From assembly GCA_016935555.1 (NCBI GenBank), contig JAFGQR010000089.1, positions 1-41,496 on the forward strand: DNA of 41,496 nt. The letters are read 5' to 3'. The notes below the pieces were generated by a model. It did not search any database. It was given only the letters and a program-made list of their open reading frames with translations, and was not told where the DNA came from. Shown piece after piece: positions 16,762 through 25,731 of this stretch. Every line of letters starts with the position of its first letter. Within the stretch, counting starts at the first letter, position 1. Position numbers and translations under genes: made by a program. The stretch is from Verrucomicrobiota bacterium (GTDB taxonomy: Bacteria; Verrucomicrobiota; Verrucomicrobiia; Limisphaerales; JAFGQR01).

Positions 16762-17916
16762 TCAGACCAGGGTCCGGTGCCGTTTGTCGGCGGCGAGCTT
16801 GGCGACGAGCTGTTTGACCTTTTGGGCTTGGGACTTGTGGGCGACGAGCGTGGCGTCGTCGGTTTGGACCACGATGACATCGCGCAGGCCCACGAGCGTG
16901 ATCGGGGTGCGGTGGCGGACGCGCGCGTCGAAGACGACGTTGCGCGCGGCATCGATGTGCACCACGTCGGCCCGGACGCTGTTGCCGTCCGCGTCGGTGG
17001 GCAGGTGCCGGCCCAGGGCGGTCCAGGAGCCGAGGTCGTCCCAGGCGAAGTTCCCATTGGCGACGACGACGTTCTGGGCGTTTTCCATGAGGGCGTAGTC
17101 GATGGAGATGCGGGCCAGGCCCGGGTAATCCCTGGCCAGGGTGCGGGCGAGCGCGGAGGGTTGGGAGGCGACTTTGAACCAGCGCTGGCAGGCGGCGGCC
17201 ATGTCCGGCTGATGTTTTTCGAGGCCCTGGGTGATGGTGACGAACGACCAGACGAACATGCCGGCATTCCAGCGGAACCGCCCGCTTTGGACGTATTCGA
17301 TGGCGCGGTCGTAGTGCGGTTTTTCGACAAACTGCTCGGCTTTGAAGAAGCGCGTGGCGTAGCGGCGCACGCCGGGCGGCGGGGGCAGTTCGACGCCGGT
17401 GCGGATGTAGCCGTAGCCGGTGGCCGGTTCGGTGGGCTGGATGCCGATGGTGACGATGACCTGGCCGCGGCTGGCCAGGTCGAACGCGTCGGCCAGGGTC
17501 TGGCGGAACGGCGCCGGGTCGGGAATCACGTGATCGGCCGGCAGAACCGCCATCACGGCGGTGGGGGATCGCGCGCCGACGAGCGCGGCACCCAGCGCCA
17601 CCGCCGCGCACGTGTCGCGTCCGCACGGTTCGGCGACGATGTTGTCCTTGGGCAGTTTGGGCAGCTGTCGGCGCACGGCGGCGAGCTGGGCGGTGTTGGT
17701 GATGACGAACACGTGGCTGCTGGGGACCAGCGGGAGGACGTGGTCCACGGCGCTTTGCAGGAGGGAGCGTTTGCCCACCAGCGCCAGCAGCTGCTTGGGG
17801 ACGCGTTCGCGGCTGACCGGCCAAAACCGCTCCCCGCGGCCGCCGGCCATGATGATGACGAACTGGTTTTTCGTGTCGGCCTTGGTCCCGGCTTTCGGAT
17901 GGGGCTTCGTCTTCAT
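16762..17916 (-). CDS. Mannose-1-phosphate guanylyltransferase
   Basis: 384 residues. It makes GDP-mannose from mannose-1-phosphate and GTP in the cytoplasm, supplying glycan synthesis. The nucleotide-binding signature GGRGERFWPVSR (about 26-37) with the following PKQLL, the EPCGRDT stretch, AVLPADHVI and FVEKP (in QFVEKPHYDRA) all match the ManC/RfbM type. The length corresponds to the single-function form without the C-terminal phosphomannose isomerase domain. The first 17 residues are a Lys-rich extension before the first beta strand. Its ATG overlaps the trpA stop codon (atga), so the two are translationally coupled although the pathways are unrelated. GDP-mannose could serve the two glycosyltransferases at 34725-37228. 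Confidence 0.93.
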   Translation of the reverse strand: MKTKPHPKAGTKADTKNQFVIIMAGGRGERFWPVSRERVPKQLLALVGKRSLLQSAVDHVLPLVPSSHVFVITNTAQLAAVRRQLPKLPKDNIVAEPCGRDTCAAVALGAALVGARSPTAVMAVLPADHVIPDPAPFRQTLADAFDLASRGQVIVTIGIQPTEPATGYGYIRTGVELPPPPGVRRYATRFFKAEQFVEKPHYDRAIEYVQSGRFRWNAGMFVWSFVTITQGLEKHQPDMAAACQRWFKVASQPSALARTLARDYPGLARISIDYALMENAQNVVVANGNFAWDDLGSWTALGRHLPTDADGNSVRADVVHIDAARNVVFDARVRHRTPITLVGLRDVIVVQTDDATLVAHKSQAQKVKQLVAKLAADKRHRTLV

Positions 17917-18713
17917 GCCTGTTTCACCGCCTCAATCAGGGGTTCCACGAATCGCCTGACCCGTTCCACAAGGTCCGAGTCCGCGCCGTGGCGGGCAATC
18001 TCGTTCACAATCGCGCTGCCCACCACCACCGCGTCCGCACTCGCCGCCACCTCGCGCGCCTGTTGCGGCGTCGAAATGCCGAACCCCACCGCGACCGGGA
18101 GGTCCGTGTGGGCGCGGATGCGGGCGATCCCGGTGGCGATCGAGTCGGCCACGCGCGGCTGCATGCCGGTGACGCCTTCCCGGGAGACGTAGTAGATGAA
18201 GCCCGCGCCCCGCTGGACGATCATGGCGACGCGGTCTTCGGGGGTGGTGGGGGCGACCAGGTAGATGGGGCACAAGCCGGCGTCGCGCATCTGGCGGTCG
18301 TAGTCGCCGGATTCCTCCGGCGGCAGGTCCAGCACCAGGAGCCCATCGACGCCCGTCCGGGCGGCGTCGCGGGCGAACGGTTCCAGGCCGTGGCGGTGGA
18401 TCAGGTTGAAATAGAGGTAAAGCACGATCGGGATTTGCGCCTCCTGCCGGATGGCCGCCACGGTGTCCAGCACCCGTGCCGGCGTGGTGCCCGATGCGAG
18501 TCCCCGCTGGGCGGCGAGCTGGTTGACCAGGCCGTCGGCCAGCGGATCGCTGAACGGCACCCCAAGTTCCAACACATCCACGCCGGCGGTGTCGAAAGCG
18601 ACCGCCAAGCGGCGCGTGGCGTCGAGATCCGGGTCGCCTGCGCCCACGTAGACCACAAAACCCTTGCGGTGATCGCGGCGCAGCTGGCGGAATCGTTCCA
18701 CGATGCGGTTCAT
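17913..18713 (-). CDS. trpA: Tryptophan synthase alpha chain
   Basis: 266 residues from the ATG at 18713 (MNRIVERFRQL), the normal TrpA length. A 42-codon in-frame extension to 18839 looks unrelated. TrpA cleaves indole-3-glycerol phosphate to indole and glyceraldehyde-3-phosphate and passes indole to TrpB. The signature VLELGVPFSDPLADG holds the catalytic Glu. GLLVLDLPPEES carries the second acidic residue, and YYVSREGVTG and GFGISTPQQA form the phosphate-binding part. No other trp gene is in the window, so the pathway is scattered here. The stop overlaps the guanylyltransferase start by four bases. Confidence 0.96.
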   Translation of the reverse strand: MNRIVERFRQLRRDHRKGFVVYVGAGDPDLDATRRLAVAFDTAGVDVLELGVPFSDPLADGLVNQLAAQRGLASGTTPARVLDTVAAIRQEAQIPIVLYLYFNLIHRHGLEPFARDAARTGVDGLLVLDLPPEESGDYDRQMRDAGLCPIYLVAPTTPEDRVAMIVQRGAGFIYYVSREGVTGMQPRVADSIATGIARIRAHTDLPVAVGFGISTPQQAREVAASADAVVVGSAIVNEIARHGADSDLVERVRRFVEPLIEAVKQA

Positions 18714-18879
18714 GAATGCGCGCCCAGCATGCCTGCGCCCCGTCCGGGTGTCGAGTCCAACTCGCGCCGCCCCCGGCTGCGGTGTCTCCGGCGGCTGAGG
18801 GTGGCGAGCGCGGTCCCGCAGCCGCGTCAGGACGTTCACGCAAGTCGCGGCAGCGGCGAACGACGGTAGCCGCGGGTGG

Positions 18880-18914
18880 CATCCGCCATGCCGGATGGCG
18901 CCATCCTCATGGCG
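18880..18914. repeat. Compact overlapping hairpins between the DUF2723 gene and trpA
   Basis: cgccat (18884-18889) pairs with atggcg (18895-18900), and a second cgccat (18899-18904) pairs with atggcg (18909-18914). catccg/cggatg (18880-18885, 18892-18897) offers a competing fold. It lies downstream of the DUF2723 stop at 19010 and upstream of trpA, both minus strand. It may be a terminator or attenuator-like structure, but no T-run follows. Confidence 0.35.
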
Positions 18915-19009
18915 TCGCTGCGCGACGGGTTCATGGGGGCGTCCCGTTCAGGTTGAGGCGCATCCGCAGCTGCGCGATGCAGGCGAGGGTCTGGGGACGG
19001 TATCCCGGG

Positions 19010-22000
19010 TCAGGGGCGTTCTCCGTCGTTCTTGGGTTTCAACTCGGCGATGAGTTTCTGGTAATCGGGGAGGGGGTGGAGTGCGGCGAAGTGGGTATTG
19101 GTCGCCAGTTCGCGATACAGGTCGCGGGCTTGGGGCTGGGAGCGGAGGCGTTGGGCGCTGAAGGTGAGGGCTTGGCGGAGTGCGCTGATGGAGCCGGGGT
19201 GGTTGCCGAGCAGGACTTGGACGCCGGCGAGGTCGAACCACGCCTCGGGGTCTTGGGGGGATTGGACCACGAGTTTTTGGAGGGCCAGCTGCATGCGGTT
19301 GAGGTCGCGGAGGCGGTCGCAGACTTGTGCGGCGTAGACCAGGGCGTTGCGGTCCAGGTTGGTGGCCTGAAGAATCCGGTCGATGGCGGCGGCGATTTTG
19401 ACGGGTTGCTGCTGGCGGAAGTAGGTTTCGATGAGCTGGGAGGCTGCTCCGAGGTGGGCCGGGTTGGCGTGGAATTGTGTTTCCAGTTCGGCGGTTTGGT
19501 GGGGGGTGGGGGCGGCGGCGGCGGGGGAAGGGGCGGCGGGCGGGGGGGCGGGCTGGCTTTTCTGGATGCGTTCGAGTTCGACGATGAGGCCGGCGATCTG
19601 GCCGTTGTCGGGATCGAGTTTGATGGCGGTTTGGGCGATGAGCAGGGCGTCGTCGATGCGCCGCACATTGACCAGGAGGGTCACATAGCGGAAGACGGCT
19701 TCAGGGCTGTAGGGGCAGTAGGCGAAGGCCTGTTTGAAGGCGAAGTCGGCTTCCCTGAGCATGCGCTGTTGTTCGAGGCTGAGGCGTTGGATTTCGGGGA
19801 TGCGGGCCTGCTGTTCGGCCGGGGGGCGGCTTTGCATGGCGATGAGCTTGTTGGAGGCGTCGGCAAACCGCCAGTTGTAGACCCCGGCGATCGAGCTGCG
19901 CAGCTTCGAGAAGGCCTTTTGGGCGTCGTCGTCCCGGACAAACCGCGGGTCGACCTTCTCGTTGCGGTAGTCGCGCCGGATATACACCTTCTCGGCAAAC
20001 GCGCAGATGGCCGACACCGGCGTTTCATTGGTGATCCAGTTGCCGATGAGCCGCTGGGAATACTCGCTCCAGAAGTAATGGTCGCGCTGGCAGACCTCCT
20101 CGGTCAGTTCGAGCAGCGGCTGGCGGTTGATTTTCATGATGATCCCCGAGGGCGTCAGGTGCCGGTACATCCATTCCAGGGGGAAGCTCTCCTCGACGTA
20201 GAACTCGTGGTCGGGGTTTTTGTCGAACATGATTTTGGTGATGAGAGCGTTGATGGCCATGACGGCCACCTGGCCGGACACCTGGACCCGGTTGTCGATC
20301 ATCCTCACGTCCTCGCCCGGTCTGAGCTTGTTTTCCTTCAACCGGCGCTGGGCGTCCGTGAGGTATTCGGAAAAGGCGCGTTGGGAGTCTTCGGGCGTGG
20401 CGGTGAGGATTTCGCGGTCGGGGTAGACGCCGCCCGGGCTTGTGGCGAGGTCTTGGGGGAAGGCCTCCTCGAGCAGCAGCCGGTTGAGGCGGATGCGGGT
20501 ATGGCTTTGGGGGTTTTCGCGGATGAACCGCCGGGTGGTGTCCTTCAAGGCGATGCCGGCGAAGCGGTTGGTGGCATGGAACGGCGTCACCGCCGCCAGC
20601 GTGTCCATTTCGGACGCCAGGGCTTTCTGGCGCTCTTCGAGCTCGGCGATGCGCGGTTCGCGGTTGGCCTTGACCGCGTCGGACGCCGAGGGATCGCGCA
20701 GCTTGGCCAGCTCCGCGTCAACCGATTGCGCCTCGGCCCGGGCGCGGCCCAGGCGTTGGGTGGCCGCCAGTTCGTCTTCGAGGAACTGGTTCAGGTCCCG
20801 CGCCAGCGCCGCGGTCAGCGCCTCGTCGCTGGCGTCGGCTCCCAGCAGCTGGCGGGTTCTGTCGCCGAGCCGGCCGTGCAGGTAGCGGGTCAGCTCGGAG
20901 CGGCCGCCGTTGTGGAGCTTGGCGGCGAAGGACTTGATGTCGAGGAAGTCCGAGCGCGAGAAGTAGGAGGAGCCGGCGCGGCGGTTCTTTTCGATGACAT
21001 CGTCGCCGAGCCAGAGAAAGAAGCGGTCGAGAGGGATGGCCATGCGGGCGATGAAGTTCGTGTGGATATTGAGCTGTTTCTCGCGCGCTCCGCGGAGCAG
21101 CTGTTGGAAAAAGGGGAGGTACTTGGGGTCGATGGCCTCGAGGTGGCGCTGGTAGCTGCGGTTGTATTGGGCGCGGATGTAGTCCAGGTAGGTCCCGTCC
21201 GCCAGCGCGTTCTGGGTGATGAGGTAGACGTCCCGCCGGTCGAAGTCCGGGTCATGGGGTTTTTTGCTTGGGGGGATGAAGCTTTCGCAGAAGATCATGT
21301 AGGTCGGGTTGAACCGGCCCGGGTCCGTGCCCCCGTACAACACCGTGTCGCGGTCCATCTCCGGATAAATCAACCTGGCCTTTGCCGGGTCTTTCATCAT
21401 CTCCGCCCGCAGATTCCGGTCGTAGGACAGCGTTCCATCGGGGGCGGTGAAGGGCGGCGTGAACATGTCGTGACCGAACCAGTAGCCGAAGAGGTGCCCG
21501 TGCTGCTCGTTATCCTCCCAGTGGCTGAAGATCGGCCACAGGGGCATCAGCACGAAGACGGCCAGCAGGCCTTTGATGTGGATGCGGGTTTTGGAGAGGG
21601 CCACGACACCGACGGCGGCCAGGGCGAGGGCCAGCCCGGTGTAGGCGGTGAGGCGCGACACGGGGTTGGGGGTGGACCAGACGGTTTGGGCGACGCCGAT
21701 GAGGGCGATCATCGCCGCGGCGCCGAAGCCCGCGAGTGCCCACTGCCGGTAGCGCTCGAAGTGGGCCACCAGGGTGGCGGCCAGCAGCGTCAGGCCGTAT
21801 CCGATGCCCATGGCGACCATCACGTGGGACGCGGTGAAGAAGACCGCGTTGAGGTCGCGGCTTTGGCGGTCGGGTGCCGGGTTGAGCAGGATCAGGAGGA
21901 AGAAGCTCAAGCACAGGTAGATGGCCGTGACGCCGATCATCCAGGCGCGCTCGCGTTTCTGCATGGCCTTGTAATAGAGGAACGGGATCAGGCCGATGAG

Positions 22001-23428
22001 CACATAGACCAGGTTGAACTCTTCCAGCACACCCGAGCAGTACATGCCGATCTGCCCGATGAACCGCTGCAGATCGGCGAGGAAGCTGCCCTGGCCGAAG
22101 GTGGGATGGATGCGCTCGTATTGGCCGCGGGTGAACGCGTGGAAGAAGCCTTCCACCGTGCGCGGGTAACCCCATTGGAGCGGGGGATTGCTCATTCCCG
22201 CCAGCGGCATGTAGAGATAAAACGCCGCTCCCACGGACCATGAGCCGCCGCACGCCAGCGTCTTGAGCCACTCGCGGCCCATGTGCCGGGTTTGCCGGAT
22301 GAGGTGGACGAACAGGGCGATGCAGCCCAAGCCGACCAGGTTGAACAGGACGAAGGAGCCGGCGCTCACCGACAGGGAGTTGCCGCGGTAGAACAGGGTG
22401 GCGTAGCTCGTGATGTGGCCGAACAACAGCAGCCCGTAGGCCGCACTCGCAACCATCGCCCCGTCCCGCCCCAGTTCAATCCAGCTCTTTCGGGTTCGCG
22501 CCACCAGCCAGACCCAGGCGACCAACGAGCCCAGTCCGATGCAGTTGTAGATGAGCAGCAGTGGCGGATTGTCGTTCAGCACCCCCACCAGGCCCATCTT
22601 CCGCCCGATCAGCCCGCCGATCCAAATCAGCACATTCCAGAACAGCAGATCGCGCCCCAGGTTGGCCTGGGTCACGAGGATGGCGATCTCGAGGCCGATG
22701 GCGATGACGAGGAGGGACTGGTGATTATTGAAGGTGATCCCGTACCAGAAGAACGCCAGGTAAAGGTAGCGGTGCTGGTGCGGGGCGTAAATCCAGCGCA
22801 GCAGGCACAACATCACCCCCGCCAGCGACAGCACACTCAGCGTGTAGACCTCGACGATCACCGCCTGGCTCCACATGAACCCGTTGAACCCGATCAGCAT
22901 GCCCGCCACAAAGCCCGCCACCACGCAGATCGCATTCTCGAGCCGCCGGCTGCTCTCCTGGATGCCTTTGAGCGCGGGAATGCCTTCCATCAGCATGCTG
23001 CTGCCGCGCGAGACCATCAGCGCCACGATGCCGCATGCAAACGCCGCGGCCACCGCCGACGACAGCCCCACCCGAAACGCGATGTTCGAGATGGGCAGCA
23101 GGGTGAACAGCCAGGTGTAGATCGTCCAGACCGGGTATCCGGGGGGGTGGGGGATGCCCGCATACATCGACGCCACCGCCAGCTCGCCGGAATCCTGCAG
23201 CGTCATGTCCGGCGCCAGCGTGCACAAATAGCCCACAAACACCAGCAGCGTCGTCGCCCCGAACGTCAGGTAGTCGATGCGCCGAAACAGCGGCGGCACC
23301 GTCGTGGGCTGTCCCGCCGCAGACGCCGGCGCAGCGGCCTGAGCGCCTCCCGCACGCCGGGAGGAGTCCTTTCTCGGGGCGGTCGGCTGCGGTTTGCCCT
23401 GTGGGATGTTGGGGTTTTTCGTATTCAT
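19010..23428 (-). CDS. DUF2723 membrane protein with long soluble TPR-containing C-terminal half
   Basis: 1472 residues. After a Pro/Ala-rich N-terminal tail, the first part (about 45-640) has many membrane helices and the family's acidic motif in the first loop (LQDSGELAVASMYAGIPHPPGYP), as in DUF2723 proteins, which are distant relatives of C-type glycosyltransferases/protein O-mannosyltransferases. The remaining half is soluble: a region about 650-1150 with YGGTDPGRFNPTYM, a coiled-coil stretch about 885-945, then a linker rich in Ala/Pro and TPR-like repeats to the end (DPEAWFDLAGVQVLLGN). A role in transferring sugars from a lipid carrier to exported proteins or glycans is likely from fold only. 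The protein is longer than many DUF2723 proteins because of the C-terminal half. It is transcribed alone. Confidence 0.87.
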   Translation of the reverse strand: MNTKNPNIPQGKPQPTAPRKDSSRRAGGAQAAAPASAAGQPTTVPPLFRRIDYLTFGATTLLVFVGYLCTLAPDMTLQDSGELAVASMYAGIPHPPGYPVWTIYTWLFTLLPISNIAFRVGLSSAVAAAFACGIVALMVSRGSSMLMEGIPALKGIQESSRRLENAICVVAGFVAGMLIGFNGFMWSQAVIVEVYTLSVLSLAGVMLCLLRWIYAPHQHRYLYLAFFWYGITFNNHQSLLVIAIGLEIAILVTQANLGRDLLFWNVLIWIGGLIGRKMGLVGVLNDNPPLLLIYNCIGLGSLVAWVWLVARTRKSWIELGRDGAMVASAAYGLLLFGHITSYATLFYRGNSLSVSAGSFVLFNLVGLGCIALFVHLIRQTRHMGREWLKTLACGGSWSVGAAFYLYMPLAGMSNPPLQWGYPRTVEGFFHAFTRGQYERIHPTFGQGSFLADLQRFIGQIGMYCSGVLEEFNLVYVLIGLIPFLYYKAMQKRERAWMIGVTAIYLCLSFFLLILLNPAPDRQSRDLNAVFFTASHVMVAMGIGYGLTLLAATLVAHFERYRQWALAGFGAAAMIALIGVAQTVWSTPNPVSRLTAYTGLALALAAVGVVALSKTRIHIKGLLAVFVLMPLWPIFSHWEDNEQHGHLFGYWFGHDMFTPPFTAPDGTLSYDRNLRAEMMKDPAKARLIYPEMDRDTVLYGGTDPGRFNPTYMIFCESFIPPSKKPHDPDFDRRDVYLITQNALADGTYLDYIRAQYNRSYQRHLEAIDPKYLPFFQQLLRGAREKQLNIHTNFIARMAIPLDRFFLWLGDDVIEKNRRAGSSYFSRSDFLDIKSFAAKLHNGGRSELTRYLHGRLGDRTRQLLGADASDEALTAALARDLNQFLEDELAATQRLGRARAEAQSVDAELAKLRDPSASDAVKANREPRIAELEERQKALASEMDTLAAVTPFHATNRFAGIALKDTTRRFIRENPQSHTRIRLNRLLLEEAFPQDLATSPGGVYPDREILTATPEDSQRAFSEYLTDAQRRLKENKLRPGEDVRMIDNRVQVSGQVAVMAINALITKIMFDKNPDHEFYVEESFPLEWMYRHLTPSGIIMKINRQPLLELTEEVCQRDHYFWSEYSQRLIGNWITNETPVSAICAFAEKVYIRRDYRNEKVDPRFVRDDDAQKAFSKLRSSIAGVYNWRFADASNKLIAMQSRPPAEQQARIPEIQRLSLEQQRMLREADFAFKQAFAYCPYSPEAVFRYVTLLVNVRRIDDALLIAQTAIKLDPDNGQIAGLIVELERIQKSQPAPPPAAPSPAAAAPTPHQTAELETQFHANPAHLGAASQLIETYFRQQQPVKIAAAIDRILQATNLDRNALVYAAQVCDRLRDLNRMQLALQKLVVQSPQDPEAWFDLAGVQVLLGNHPGSISALRQALTFSAQRLRSQPQARDLYRELATNTHFAALHPLPDYQKLIAELKPKNDGERP

Positions 23429-23431
23429 GCG

Positions 23432-23620
23432 TTATGGGCTTCCAGCATTCGTGTCGGACAACCAAGGCGCCCTTCTTAAGGCATCGCCGTCACTTGTCCA
23501 TTGAAAACTGGCCCATGTGTTCTGATCGATCTTCAATGTCACCTTATAGACCCCGGCCGGCGCCGGATTGGCATGGCCGTTTTCGCTGTGGCCGCGCCCA
23601 GGCCGTTCAGAATACCGCAC
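23432..23620 (-). pseudogene. Possible fragment of a secreted beta-domain protein
   Basis: A short minus-strand frame encodes ENGHANPAPAGVYKVTLKID, which resembles the beta-strand end of repeat modules in exported glycosidase-like proteins. There is no room for a full gene between the DUF2723 start and the secretin, so it would be a relic. This is weak and rests on one short stretch. Confidence 0.25.
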
Positions 23621-23720
23621 CGGGCGGGACTACGCCACTGCAATTCATTTTGCTCGACGAGCCGGAGCCTGTTCTGCCACGCTTTCGCATGGAATTACGG
23701 TTCATAAGGTTCGATCGGTT

Positions 23721-25712
23721 ATGAGAACACGGATGATCAGGGCGATCCCGGGGGCGTGTCTTGGGGGGCTGCTCCTGCTGACAGCCTGCCGCAGCCCCGA
23801 AGCGCCCTCCGAACGCCAGAGCGCCCAGCCCGCTTCCGCCGTCCCGTCGGGCCGGCCCGCAGACGGTTCCCGGGCGGCGTCGGAATACGTGCCGCCGGCG
23901 GTACTGTACAACCCGCTCTACGATCCTGAGATCAAGGACATTCTCGCCCTGGCCGGCAAGGCGGAATGGGAGGAAGCCGAACACAAGGCGAACCTGCTTG
24001 CCCAACGCGCTCCCGACGACAACGCCATCAATCGGCTCAAGGAGTGGGTGGGGAAGCAGCGTCAACTCCAACGTGAAAAGGCCCTCGAAGACCGGATCCG
24101 CCAGATCGACGCCAGCAGTTCGCCGTTCAATCCCACCCTGCTGGACCTCATCAATGAGAAAAAAGACCGCGGGCTCCCGCCGCGCAAGGACGTGCGGGAC
24201 ACCGTGGGACGGATCGAGTCAACCCCGTACATTCCGGACACCTACGGCAAGACGGTGCATCAGCAGGGGCCGCTGTTCGACGTGGCGTCCACCAACAGCC
24301 GGATGCAGGTGCTGCTCGAGAAGGAGGTGACGATCCACCTCGACAACGTCACGTTGGAGGCCGTGATTCAGCAGGTCAGCCAGACCGCCGGCGTCAATTT
24401 TGTGGCCGACAAGTCGCTGCCGGCCTTCAAACAGACGCTCAGCATCCACCTCGACAAGGTCAGGCTGGGCGAGTTCCTCAAATACCTCGCGCGCAACTAC
24501 GAACTCCAGTTCCAGATCGGCTCCGAACTCATGTGGGTCGTGGACGCCAAGGACCCCAAAAAACTGATGGAGGAAACCCGCTTCTATCGCCTGCGTAAAG
24601 GGTTCGTGCTGCCGGCCAAGTTCGGCTCCGAAGACATCACCAAACAGCGCGTCACCACCGGCAACGTCACCACCCAGACCGAAATCGAGACGTTCAAGAA
24701 GTTCGTGAACGACGAGGCGCCGGAACGGCCGTATCTCGAACAGGCCATCACCAACCTGTTCACCGGCAAATACCTCATCGACTACGAGCACAACCTGATT
24801 GTCGCGCACGGCACGCCCGAGCAGCTGGAACTGCTCGAGAAGATCATCGAGGAATTCGACCGCCCCATCCAACAGGTCCTGATCGAAGCCCGGTTCGTCA
24901 CGCTGTCCAAACCCGCGTTTCTCCAACTGGGCGTCCTGTGGGAAACCGGGCGGCGCGTCTCCGACACGCGCAGCGCCCAGGATTACACCGGCATGATCAG
25001 TTCCGAGAGCCTCCAGAACGTCGGGCTCGGTCTGCAGGAGACCTTCACCAACATCCTCGACCGCGAAACGCTCAGCGCGACCATCAGCGCCTTGGAGCAG
25101 ACCGGCGAGAGCCAGACGCTAAGCGCCCCGCGCCTGACGGTGCTCAACAACCGCCCCGCGACCATCCGCGACGGCCTCGTGCAATACTACTACGAAGAGT
25201 TCACTGTCCGCACCTCCGCGTCCACGGAGAGAATCTCCGTGTCCAGCTTCGTGCCCTCCGGCAAGCCCAGCAAGGTGACGGCGGGGGCCGAGCTGGACGT
25301 GATGGCCAGCGTGGGCGGCGACGGGCGCAGCGTGGTGCTGGCCCTGAATCCGCGGGTGAATTCCGAGGTGACCCTGCAGCAGAGCTATTCCCTGCAGGTC
25401 GAAGGCGCGGACGAGCCGTTTGTCATTCTGCTGCCCCAATACCGCACCCAGGAACTCGCCACCCGCGTCGTGGTCCGCTCCGGCGAAACGGTGGTCATGG
25501 GCGGCGTGCTGGAGCGCCAGCAATCCACCTACGTCGAGTCGGTCCCGGTTCTGGGCAACCTGCCGCTGCTCGGCTGGCTCTTCCGCCGCCGCACCGAGCT
25601 GGATCGGCCCCGGTACCTCCTCGTTTTCGTCACCGCCACCATCCTCTCCGAGTCCGGCGAGTTCGTTGTCTACGACGAATCCGCGCCGGCGGCGGACGTT
25701 CGTGCCCCGTGA
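23721..25712 (+). CDS. Secretin lipoprotein (GspD/PilQ-like)
   Basis: 663 residues from the ATG at 23721. A lipoprotein signal (LLLLTAC, Cys23) puts it in the outer membrane. The N-terminal region is helical (DILALAGKAEWEEAEHKANLLAQRAPDDNAINRLK, TPR-like). An STN-type domain follows at about 195-275 (VTIHLDNVTLEAVIQQVSQTAGVNF), then an N-domain ending IVAHGTPEQLELLEKIIEEFD. The secretin domain runs from about 395 to 640 with VLIEARFVTL, LSAPRLTVLNNRPA, RSGETVVMGGVL and VPVLGNLPLLGWLFRRR. Secretins form the outer-membrane pore of type II secretion or type IV pilus systems. It opens the operon with the PilM-N, PilO, PilP-like and PilB genes. The in-frame upstream extension to 23568 is not supported. 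Confidence 0.93.
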   Translation: MRTRMIRAIPGACLGGLLLLTACRSPEAPSERQSAQPASAVPSGRPADGSRAASEYVPPAVLYNPLYDPEIKDILALAGKAEWEEAEHKANLLAQRAPDDNAINRLKEWVGKQRQLQREKALEDRIRQIDASSSPFNPTLLDLINEKKDRGLPPRKDVRDTVGRIESTPYIPDTYGKTVHQQGPLFDVASTNSRMQVLLEKEVTIHLDNVTLEAVIQQVSQTAGVNFVADKSLPAFKQTLSIHLDKVRLGEFLKYLARNYELQFQIGSELMWVVDAKDPKKLMEETRFYRLRKGFVLPAKFGSEDITKQRVTTGNVTTQTEIETFKKFVNDEAPERPYLEQAITNLFTGKYLIDYEHNLIVAHGTPEQLELLEKIIEEFDRPIQQVLIEARFVTLSKPAFLQLGVLWETGRRVSDTRSAQDYTGMISSESLQNVGLGLQETFTNILDRETLSATISALEQTGESQTLSAPRLTVLNNRPATIRDGLVQYYYEEFTVRTSASTERISVSSFVPSGKPSKVTAGAELDVMASVGGDGRSVVLALNPRVNSEVTLQQSYSLQVEGADEPFVILLPQYRTQELATRVVVRSGETVVMGGVLERQQSTYVESVPVLGNLPLLGWLFRRRTELDRPRYLLVFVTATILSESGEFVVYDESAPAADVRAP

Positions 25713-25731
25713 TGTGAAGCGCTTGTCCTCC

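Noticed and set aside
18716..22243. An 1175-codon plus-strand open frame opposite the DUF2723 gene
   Set aside because: It is the antisense shadow of a well-supported gene in GC-rich DNA; the translation is low-complexity Gly/Val/Glu with no motifs.
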